31,276 nucleotides of DNA from the NCBI GenBank assembly GCA_000969725.1, contig JXSR01S009213.1; one strand, written 5' to 3'. Made by a program: the position numbers and the translations under genes. Shown in pieces: positions 10,860 through 19,301 of this stretch. The notes under the pieces were generated by a model that was not told where the DNA came from, did no database searches, and was given only the letters and a program-made list of their open reading frames with translations. This DNA is from Ophiothrix spiculata (lineage: Eukaryota > Echinodermata > Ophiuroidea > Amphilepidida > Ophiotrichidae). Position 1 is the first letter of the stretch; each line of letters begins with the position of its first letter.

Positions 10860-11160
10860 TGATGCCTTCACGCTAAATGACCCGACTTAAACAAAAGTTC
10901 CGTAATTACATCAGAGTTCTTTAGGCATATATATCATTTTCATGGTGATGCAACTTGAAACCGGACTTGCATCACAAAATTCAGTCTCTAAGGGAAAATG
11001 ACCATATGATATATCAGATGCAGTAGTAAATACTTAAACCCAAGACAGCACTTCCTTGGGTTGTTTAGCATTACCTTTTGAAGTGAACAGATTTGCAAGT
11101 ACAAGCGTCAAGCTCAACCTGGTTTGCACTCAAAGTGGGATCACTGACTTGCTTGATGAA
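10860..11160. repeat. Internal module M3 (unit B partner of M1)
   Basis: Very close to 5345-5650: the core GATGCAACTTGAAACCGGAC and the CCCAAGACAGCACTTCCTTG block are both kept. It is the closest pair among the four modules. Confidence 0.75.
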
Positions 11161-11407
11161 CAAAAGTGGAATATGCTCAGCGCAAAATTAAATAAATCTT
11201 CTTTCATCAAAATCAAGTCTGTTGTGTAAACGACCCAAGGAAGTGAAAACGTCAGAGTAAACGTATTTGCTGTGAAAACAGGACCAGTAACTTATCTGAT
11301 ATACTAAAGTAGAACATATATATATGTACATACATACAAAGAAAGGTTATCATGTGCCATTCAAAAAAGATCAAAGCGCAGAAAAATAGAAAATATAATT
11401 CATATAT

Positions 11408-11508
11408 AAAATGCTGGCGTCCCGGATGTTTTTCGGGATGTTGTTCCATAACAAAGGTTCAGCCAAATGAAATAGTTTGTCCCCAATGCAATTTTTCCCA
11501 TAATGATT
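11408..11508 (-). pseudogene. Fossil non-LTR reverse transcriptase C-terminus, unit B
   Basis: The minus-strand frame reads LAEPLLWNNIPKNIRDAS, matching the unit A fossil (5905-6006) with four residue differences (V/L, S/N, L/I, Q-less otherwise identical) over that block and the same upstream NHYGKNCIGDKLFH residues. The reading frame is intact between the two copies, although nothing further upstream can be recognised. The adjoining assembly gap at 11594 prevents following it. Confidence 0.6.
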
Positions 11509-11593
11509 GGTAAGAAGAGATGCGTCAGTAGAAGACCCTGTAATAGGAAAGAGCTATATTTATCGCAAAAATAGCAAAAGTTATATGTGTAAG

Positions 11594-11985
11594 NNNNNNN
11601 NNNNNNNNNNNNNNNNNNNNNNNNNNNNNNNNNNNNNNNNNNNNNNNNNNNNNNNNNNNNNNNNNNNNNNNNNNNNNNNNNNNNNNNNNNNNNNNNNNNN
11701 NNNNNNNNNNNNNNNNNNNNNNNNNNNNNNNNNNNNNNNNNNNNNNNNNNNNNNNNNNNNNNNNNNNNNNNNNNNNNNNNNNNNNNNNNNNNNNNNNNNN
11801 NNNNNNNNNNNNNNNNNNNNNNNNNNNNNNNNNNNNNNNNNNNNNNNNNNNNNNNNNNNNNNNNNNNNNNNNNNNNNNNNNNNNNNNNNNNNNNNNNNNN
11901 NNNNNNNNNNNNNNNNNNNNNNNNNNNNNNNNNNNNNNNNNNNNNNNNNNNNNNNNNNNNNNNNNNNNNNNNNNNNNNNNNNNNN
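11594..11985. other. Assembly gap (392 N)
   Basis: The run of N lies inside unit B. The flanks TATGTGTAAG and CACTGTAGTCGTC match unit A at 6081-6090 and 6417-6429, so the missing content is probably homologous to about 6091-6416 (326 bp). Any open frame crossing the gap is meaningless. Confidence 0.95.
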
Positions 11986-12154
11986 GCACTGTAGTCGTCA
12001 ATGTTTACAAATTGGGTTAGCATACAACGTGATACTAGTTGCTGTGTTTGCCTCAAACCAAAATATATAATATTGAAGATCATTGCCTCCAGAAATGATG
12101 GTGCTACAAACATCTGGAAAGTAAATACATAATTACAACTATGACATACATGAC

Positions 12155-12410
12155 TTCATGCTCAATGACCCAACAAAAATATCGCATTTACATCATGATT
12201 TCAATAGGCATGTATATCATTTTCATGACGGTGCAACTTGAAACCGAACTTGCATCACACAACTCTAAGGGAAAATGTCCATATGATGTATCAGATTCAG
12301 TAGTAAATATATACAAAACACAAGACATCATTTCTATGTCTTGTTTAGATTTGCCTTTTGCAAAGAACAGGTCTACATGTATAAGTGTCACGCTCAACAC
12401 ATTCTAGTAT
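12155..12410. repeat. Internal module M4 (unit B partner of M2)
   Basis: Partner of 6575-6840, with the core changed to GGTGCAACTTGAAACCGAAC. Short frames exist on both strands, but indels relative to M1-M3 break them, so no protein is called. Confidence 0.7.
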
Positions 12411-12577
12411 TGTTCTCTGTAGTAGAAACATTTATTTTCACAGGACCTACGGACCTGTTTTCACCCGTATGCCAACCGGCGTGTATAAAATGTTGCGTTG
12501 TTTAATAAAATTACATTTTTCATGAAAATCCTACATGAAAACAATATACATATTGACGTAAAATGTGAATTTATACA

Positions 12578-12602
12578 TACCAAATATTTGCAATATTTGG
12601 TA
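12578..12602. repeat. Short perfect hairpin
   Basis: TACCAAATATT, then TGC, then AATATTTGGTA: 11-bp perfect arms around a 3-base loop. Unit A has a diverged form here (near 6979-6997), so the palindrome was perfected or gained in B. Confidence 0.6.
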
Positions 12603-12927
12603 TATGACATTAAAAAATATAATATATGTTAAAGATTATTACCGTACTTATTTTTCAAATTTGATTACATTGTCGTTATTCTACAAGATTATTACTGAAA
12701 GATAATAAAAAAATGAAAAAATAAAATATCTTGTCTGTGTTTACAATTTAGAAAAAATATTACGGAGTTTAAATGTAATGCAATGCAATGTATAGCATTA
12801 CACCTGAAACTAATGTTGCACCGTACTGGACATAGGAAATAATGACTATTCTGACCAAATTTCATTGATATAGCTTTTTTTCTTCTTGGTGATCATTAAA
12901 AGTTTCTGATACCCCCTCGTATATATA

Positions 12928-13615
12928 CACTCTTATTGTGAAAGAGTGAAAACCACTCTAAAAGAGTGAAATTTTACTCCTAGAAAGAGCCATATGAGTG
13001 ACCAATCTTTTAGAGTGAAGTTCACTCTCAAGGAAGAGTGATAGTAATTCACTCCAGGAAAGAGTGAACCGTTTATTATTATGAATAGTTCACTCTAAAT
13101 GATCTGGGAGGGATAAGAATAAATCTTCAAAAGAATGAAAGTTCACTCAATGATCTAGTCGTTTTATTGTGCAAATATTTATCGGTGAGTAGATGCTAGA
13201 TAATAAACTTGTCGGTGTAAGATTACTTAATACATCATTGCCAATGTATTAAGTAAGCTTACACCGACAAGTTCCATCGATCCAGTTTTTGCATGATTAG
13301 CGTCACTAGTTTAATTTCCTCTGAAATTCCTTTGTCTGTCACTCCTCCACAGTTCCAACTCAACCACCGTCATGTTGTACAGTGAGCGGTGACGATTTTT
13401 CGTAGTTACAACAGCGCGAGTATACACGTTCCTGATTCACTCCGTAAAAGAGCGGTGTTTTCGAGCCACTCTCCTACGAGTGAACGTCACTCTGGTACAA
13501 GAGTGAATTACCGCAAAGTATTTTCACTCTAAAAGAGCTAAAACGCACTCGATTAGAGTTAAAACAAATTCACTCAAAATTTCGAGTGATTTTTCACTCT
13601 TTCGCATTTAGAATG
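12928..13615. mobile_element. Non-autonomous element built from iterated GAGTGA/TCACTC words
   Basis: The left end CACTCTTATTGTGAAAGAGT matches the complement of the right end (CATTCTAAATGCGAAAGAGT) at about 21 of the outer 25 positions. GAGT or ACTC words occur about 27 times by my count, in both orientations, commonly as AAGAGTGAA or TTCACTCT. It interrupts the right edge of unit B. A second foldback is nested at 13206-13273. The outermost bases (ACAC or ACAT, then TCTTA or TCTAA) recall the 1498-1983 element although the iterated word is different. No coding capacity is seen. Confidence 0.7.
13206..13273. mobile_element. Nested miniature foldback
   Basis: The left arm AACTTGTCGGTGTAAGATTA is mirrored by TAAGCTTACACCGACAAGTT, with about 30-bp arms and a loop of about 6 bases. 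It lies in the middle of the GAGTGA-word element, where it breaks the word pattern, so it probably inserted later. Confidence 0.7.
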
Positions 13616-13992
13616 TTTGATGCGTATTATGTCTGTATTTTACCGCCAACAGCAACGGCTGTTTAACAATAAAAAATCATTTTGTCATATGTTAATAATC
13701 TGAAAAAAAAAAAAACATGTTAGTGTATCAACAAATACAAAACCGAAACATTATTTTTTCGAACAAACCTTTATTGTTAACTGCCCCCTTAAGAAGAAAG
13801 TCGTTGAATACAAAAGCGTTTTAAGAGACATATGGTATTATACATTCAGTAGGATACATCTTGCGCAAGTGTTTTTCTATCATGTTCTGTTTTAATATTC
13901 ATAATTTAAAAACGAATCAAATAAGGAACATACAACAATGTATATTTGCTGGTATAGTCTACATAGGAAAAGTTCAAATAAATTATACAAAG
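13616..13992. other. AT-rich non-coding stretch
   Basis: Contains a run of 13 A near 13706 and no gene, repeat end or RNA structure that I recognise. Confidence 0.5.
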
Positions 13993-14137
13993 TGCTGTGG
14001 TTTATTCATAGATTAATTTTGGTAGTGATTGTCAATATAGATACCATATGGATTGAAAGAAGACATACTTAATTTTTAATTAATAGTGTTATAGGAAAAA
14101 TTGAAGCTAATTTTCAGTTAAAACTGCGACTGCGAAA
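13993..14137. repeat. Exact 145-bp direct repeat, copy 1
   Basis: Identical base for base to 15702-15846 as far as I can check by reading, same orientation, starts 1709 bp apart. A diverged relative is at about 15556-15690. No inverted ends are visible, so it does not look like a DNA transposon. Confidence 0.9.
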
Positions 14138-15555
14138 AAAAGTATAATGGCATGTTTATAGTAAGAAGAGACCGTATATGCTTAGTTGTTAAAATTATTT
14201 CCTATAGAAATAAATGTTTAATATACTTCAAGTCGTTTTTCTTAAAATATCGTAACAATGCCGATAATGTGAAGATAAAGACATTCATATCTGCAGGACC
14301 GGCAGGAGCATGGATGCCAGTTAACACAGTAGAGTCACTTACTGTGCTTTAATTTTCATTGATATTCTAAATCCATTAAAAAGATGCATATAGAACAGTA
14401 AAACAGTTTGAACAGATATTTGACTTGTTCTCGCCCAGTGATGTCATCTTTTATGATACATAGTCTAGGATTGATGAAAACATGTTCTATGACCCTTAAA
14501 TATTGGCGTGATTTTGTTAAAGAAAGTAGTGTTTTACTTTATTTGTGTTTTTAGTTGGATCTAAGCAGAGTAAACCCCACCTAAAAGCATTAACTGAGTT
14601 ATTTTATTATCATAATGACCTTTAAAAATGGGATTTGGGTACGCTGTTTTTGTGCTTTCATGATATGGGAAAAAATATGTCAGCTTGCATGGTCGTTTGA
14701 TAAAACTATTTATCCGAAATTGAAACTGAACTCAGTTGCAAACATTGTCGACAGGTAAACTTTCTTAAGCCTCTGATATATTCGATAACATGAAGTAGTG
14801 ACAATGTTCGTCATTGCTGAGAATACACAAACATTTGAGCCACCTAACCTTGAAAACAAATCGACGTTATGCCAAAGGGATGATTGTTCCTCGAACTTTC
14901 ATATCATGTCTGTTATTTTAAACGGCTGTTTTAAAAGCTTATATTTCACGGTATGTATATACATTTTCTTAAAAGAAATAATTCTACAATTATTGACTAG
15001 AACTGACATACAAGCTACTGATCCTTCTCCACGTTAGGTATACTTGTTTAATATTTGTTGTAAATATATACAGGAACAGCTTACTCTGAGTGTTTTTGAT
15101 CTAATTCAAATCAATTTAAAAAGGATTTGCAACAGAATCCTTGGTTAGACGAGAATTAAACACGATTGTAACATACAGTTTTGACGGGATGGGAGTTTTA
15201 ATTTATCATTATACCTTTATTATTGATAGTAAGTCAGTCATGTTATTATCGATTTCTTTTTGAACTTTCAAAACACTCATCAAATTTGTATCACTTTATA
15301 ACGACTTTAGATAGAAAGAGACTGTTCTAAATTGTATGGTTTTGACCAGAATAAATGTTTGAATCACAACTTTACCTCTCACATTTGACGTCTAAGAAAG
15401 GGATCCTGTTGCAGCTGTAAAATTTTGCAATCGGAAAAATTGTATTTGATAAGCAGCGACATTGCAAATAATTATTGAAAAAAATATCAAGCATAAAGAG
15501 TAATAAATACTGGTAAAATCCACCTCATTAAAAGGTGCAGAGAATTAATAAAAGC
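14138..15555. other. Non-coding stretch between repeat copies
   Basis: Small open frames at 14152-14352 and 14798-15037 carry no recognisable motif and are likely chance. I see no repeats or RNA genes here. Confidence 0.45.
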
Positions 15556-15690
15556 ATTTTTGGTTTATTCATAAAACGATTTCAATCTTGATTGTTCTTA
15601 TATCGCCATAATATATGGATTGAGAGAAGACATACCTATTAGTTAAATATACGTGACTGGAAGTCGATCAGTCAAAACTGCAAATGCAAA
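15556..15690. repeat. Diverged relative of the 145-bp repeat
   Basis: Shares GGTTTATTCATA, ATATGGATTGA and GAAGACATAC in the same order as the exact repeat, plus a final AAAACTGC block. Substitutions and gaps lie between them. It sits immediately before the second exact copy, so the family has both old and recent members here. Confidence 0.6.
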
Positions 15691-15701
15691 TGAACACATG
15701 A

Positions 15702-15846
15702 TGCTGTGGTTTATTCATAGATTAATTTTGGTAGTGATTGTCAATATAGATACCATATGGATTGAAAGAAGACATACTTAATTTTTAATTAATAGTGTTA
15801 TAGGAAAAATTGAAGCTAATTTTCAGTTAAAACTGCGACTGCGAAA
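15702..15846. repeat. Exact 145-bp direct repeat, copy 2
   Basis: Partner of 13993-14137. It lies about 0.9 kb upstream of the receptor start codon. The following 15847-16330 shows nothing recognisable. Confidence 0.9.
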
Positions 15847-16342
15847 TCTATGTTCAGTTTGATTTTATTTCCTAAGGTCAATTGCATGATCAATGACCAT
15901 CAATAAAATGACCAAAGAACGTTATTGTCTTATTTTGCTTACTGTCGAATAGAATTTTAAAGCAAAACACATCTGCCTTTCTGTTACATTTCAAATGATC
16001 TTTAAAATGCCATATGTTCTTTTATCTTTATCACCTCCTACAGCACTATTTTAAAGAAACCAAACACACAAGGCGTTATGGAATTAAAGCTCTGATAATT
16101 ATTTATGCGTTTTGCAAGAACCAATAAATGGAAAGGAAGTAGAGACATCTGAGATAATTATTAAGATACAGATAACCGGAAAGTGAATTTCTTTGCCAAC
16201 ATCTTGATATATTTTCTCATATACAAATACTGACAAATAACGAAGCAGCAGATTTTAAGTGGATATATTTTCCTTAGCACACTCTCTGCTTAGGTGTAGT
16301 AATCGTATTCAGTGAAGTTTGCTTAGCTGAGAAAATCTGCTA

Positions 16343-16377
16343 CCATGCGCAATCCACACAATCTGTACTGCGCATGG
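16343..16377. promoter_or_regulatory. Inverted GCGCA pair, possible promoter element
   Basis: CCATGCGCA (16343-16351) and its exact complement TGCGCATGG (16369-16377) are separated by 17 bases, about 0.4 kb upstream of the receptor ATG. GCGCATG-type half sites resemble NRF-1 binding sequence. GGATAAAA follows at once and could be a weak TATA-like box. Outer blocks AGCAGATTTT (near 16247) and AAAATCTGCT (16333-16342) are also complementary. The promoter role is inferred from position only. Confidence 0.35.
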
Positions 16378-16661
16378 ATAAAAACTGAAGATTTAATCAG
16401 AGAACGGGTGTTGTTATCCGAGTGATGGAATTGGCTCTGAGTTGGAGTTGGGTTTGACTACGCGACTGAATCAACAGAGCTATCAGTTCATGTTTCAGAA
16501 CAAGTTATTTTAAAAGAGTAAAGAGACACGGAGTGATGTGTTGACTGAAAGACAAGTTTGTTAACAAGCGTTTAACGTTTAAACAACGTGTGTTTATTTC
16601 ACTTGTTGTAAATACAACAGATTTCCAGCGATGCAATATACGTGGAGATAATGCAGTTACC

Positions 16662-16772
16662 ATGTTTGCTTATTTTCGATTTGGTCAGAACACAAGGACC
16701 CAAGTAAAAAGGTATTTTTGTCTATTATACTCAGAGTGTCATTCAACACAGATAGCAATGAGCGATGGATAA
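16662..16772 (+). promoter_or_regulatory. Upstream open frame overlapping the receptor start
   Basis: If the leader is transcribed as shown, ATG at 16662 opens a 36-codon frame that ends with TAA at 16770-16772, overlapping the main ATG (16765) by 8 bases. Further upstream ATGs are at 16631 (6 codons), 16651 (18 codons, ends 16707) and 16758 (4 codons, same stop). An overlapping frame of this kind usually lowers translation of the main frame. An intron in the leader or a start site downstream of 16662 would remove it. Confidence 0.5.
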
Positions 16773-17405
16773 CTACGACAAAAATGACGATTACGTGACA
16801 GTAGTGGACGACAATTACAATGATCTTTATTCTTCGTATGACTATTATGGCCCGCATGTATATAACTCAAGTCTAGCAAGTCACCTCACCTCCCATGCCA
16901 GGATATTATGGAGTCTTTTGGCGGGAACTATCATGTTAATGGCTGCTACAGGCAATTTGATTGTCATATGGATAGTTGTGGCAAATCCTCGAATGAGAAC
17001 TGTCACAAACTATTTTTTACTAAATTTAGCCGTTTCGGATTCTATTACATCAACTTTAAGTATGCCATTTATATTTAGTTATATAGCAACGGACCATTTT
17101 CGAATGGGCATGGTAATGTGCAAACTTAGTTTCTTCTTCGGAAATGTATCATCTTGTGCTAGTATTTTATCACTAGTTGCTATAACAATAGACCGCTACA
17201 GGGCTATTATACACCCCTTAATGCCTCGCCTTACAAAAACTGTAGTTGGATCTATGATGGTGTTCGTATGGACTGCTAGCTGCCTCATTGCATCACCTTA
17301 CTTATTTTATAATAAACTATTAACATTTGTTTATACTAATCAAGTTAAAATCAAGTGCATGCCATTTTGGCCGGATGGTGGATACGGGAGTAAATATGGT
17401 TTTTG
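16765..17405 (+). CDS. Tachykinin/natalisin-like neuropeptide GPCR, first coding exon (partial)
   Basis: This is the N-terminal part (213 complete codons) of a rhodopsin-family G-protein-coupled receptor in the plasma membrane. The extracellular tail (1-45) has an NSS glycosylation sequon at N34. TM1 (about 46-72) carries GN (N64). TM2 follows RMRTVTNYFLLNLAVSD with D92. C119 opens TM3, which ends in DRY (143-145) and is followed by AIIHPL. TM4 has W169. C198 in the second extracellular loop should pair with C119. The DRYRAIIHPL block with PR following, the RMRTVTNYF stretch and WPDG at 202-205 recall invertebrate tachykinin/natalisin receptors. ATG 16765 is the first in-frame ATG after a stop at 16753, with G at -3 and +4. 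The exon ends at GTAAGT (17406) in phase 2, before TM5, a position I recall for tachykinin receptor genes. TM5-TM7 are not in view. GPCR is near certain; the ligand class is likely. Confidence 0.88.
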
Positions 17406-17411
17406 GTAAGT
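17406..17411 (+). other. Splice donor of receptor intron 1
   Basis: GTAAGT follows TTTTG exactly where the receptor frame would otherwise hit TAA (17407-17409). The position is before TM5. No convincing acceptor plus TM5 exon was found to the end of the window, so the intron may exceed 13.8 kb. Confidence 0.85.
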
Positions 17412-18240
17412 ATTTATTTTCCATAATAAACTTTAACAATTCAAAATAATTCCTTTATATCTATCATCTATATTTTGCGGCTAAAACGTAGTACACATGT
17501 ATCTTATTTTAAAATAATCTGGAATAAAAAGGTTACCAACTTTTTCAATCTCAATGTTTGATTTAGCTCTGTTAAAAACATTTTGTAATGTCTTATCGGT
17601 TATTTTAACAACGTAATGACATACACAAAAGCATAATTTGCCTGACAATACATATCTTTGTGATAAAGCAAGTAACTATTGTCATAATGTTCATTTCTCA
17701 TGGTCCAAGATCAATATAATTATCGGCTAATCAGTAAATGCACAACGAAATACCTGTAAGCTGCCGTGATACTCATCTGTGTCGTTCAACTAAAATGAAG
17801 AGGATTTTTCACATATCTAACATTTTTGACAAAAAAATATGCAAATATACACATAATATGTAAAAACGACATGTTAGAAAACATACTAATAACATGTTCT
17901 AACAGCATCGATAAATCATTGTGAAAATGAAAAGAAAACAAATAAGTCAACAACATTTTGATATTTCTGTCCTCGATTTCTGGTCAAACGTCTTTTGTAG
18001 GTAGATATTAATGTATTGTGAAACAACATAAAACAATTGAGGGCAAACAAAGTGAAACGCAGTGTGTGCAATAATCAGATAATAAACTATATATGTCAAC
18101 TATTTTGATTGCATGTGAAGGTTTTCCTTACAAACACTCCCATGCTCCAAGGTTTTATGTTTATAAATTAATGAAACTGATACTATTTTGTACGAAAATA
18201 ATCTTTAATTGCTTAATTATTTATCCAATAATCTTTTAAC
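17412..18240. other. Receptor intron, nothing recognised
   Basis: AT-rich intronic sequence without repeat ends, open frames or RNA structures that I can name. Confidence 0.5.
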
Positions 18241-19301
18241 AATTATGAGGATTCGTGTACTCAAGGGTTTTTTCCCCTTTGGAGGAGGGAATATTATATA
18301 CATTCCCTAAAAACAATGAGGTTATTTTCTACGTTAAATTAAAAGATAATAATGCAGAATAGTATGCACGATGATGATAAATATATAAAATATATTTGCT
18401 GGTCAAAATGAAAAATATATAAAATAATTATATTTGCTGGTAAATAATTTCAACTGGCATTTTTGCCCAGGTGATGTATATAATACATTACTATAATTTG
18501 CGTCATAAAATCTGTTGTAATATCATTAAACCTGTCGTGTTTCAGATTTCGTTATGCGAGTGCAAGAAAGTCGTATCTGCAAAACAGTGTCAGCTTTTCA
18601 TAAATGTGGTTTGCAGCTATTGAAATGGTTCTTCAGGTGTCCTTCACTGGCTCTTGAAATTTTTCTTCACGTGATCGTCACGTTAATAACCATTTCAACA
18701 GCCATTCATAAATAGGAGAGAAAATTGAGGGTTTTCGAAAATCAAGTGACAAAGTGATAAATAATAATTGGAGTACACCAACAGTAGCGAAATTTTTGTT
18801 TGCTGATGTTTTGGTTAACTTTTTGCAAATACTTTAACATATGACCAAAATACATTTAGTTATATAGCTGTGAGTAAGGAAATTCGTTTCCCATACTGAG
18901 CAAAGAGAATATCCCAGATCTTCCTTGAGGTTTTTCAGTATATGTTTTTGCTAATTGCTAACTTGCACCAGAAGTGTCTATAGGTAGGGAATATTAATAC
19001 TACTACAGGAAAATTTGAATTTGAAAATAACGTGCTCGTTTGCCTTCTGAAGATCAGACATAGGGACATTCAAAGTAAAAGTTTGCAGAAAAAACGGGAG
19101 ACTATTTTTTAGTGCAAATTTCGATTGATGCCCGTTCTAAATTGCGTAAAGGCAGCTAAAGGTGTTTTTTTAACGTCAAAAAGGGGGTCATGATAGTAAA
19201 AACATAGATCCAATAAACTCTTTTAGTACTTTGAATGCAGCCCGCGAAAAATGTCAGAACTCTTTTTTGGCCCGCGGTAGTAAAAAGGTTGCCCACCACT
19301 G
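18241..19301. mobile_element. hAT-family fragment, right end, within receptor intron
   Basis: About 1.06 kb aligning throughout with 28478-29522, roughly nine bases in ten identical by eye. The right terminus GGTTGCCCACCACTG (19287-19301) is an hAT-type end. The left terminus is missing, since the shared region starts at ATGAGGATTCGTGTACTCA. No 8-bp duplication can be paired with the AGCTAAAT that follows 19301. No transposase is encoded, so this is a non-autonomous, left-truncated copy. Confidence 0.75.

Larger units (their letters stand above)
8365..12926. repeat. Large direct duplication, unit B (about 4.6 kb)
   Basis: Direct partner of unit A (4105-7785). It is longer because of insertions absent from A: about 0.85 kb at 8631-9480 that includes a foldback, a 269-bp foldback at 10307-10575, and about 90 bp near 10640-10735. 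It contains an assembly gap at 11594-11985. At the right end homology stops exactly where the iterated-word element begins (12928). Confidence 0.85.

Noticed and set aside
11400..12113. Long open frames on both strands across 11400-12113
   Set aside because: They are open only because the 392 N positions carry no stop codons.
12141..12407. A small protein encoded by the M1-M4 modules
   Set aside because: The frame in M4 is broken by early stops or indels in M1 and M2, so conservation is at the DNA level only.
16590..16661. A longer upstream frame beginning at 16590
   Set aside because: The first codon is GTG, not ATG; the real ATG-initiated upstream frame starts at 16662.
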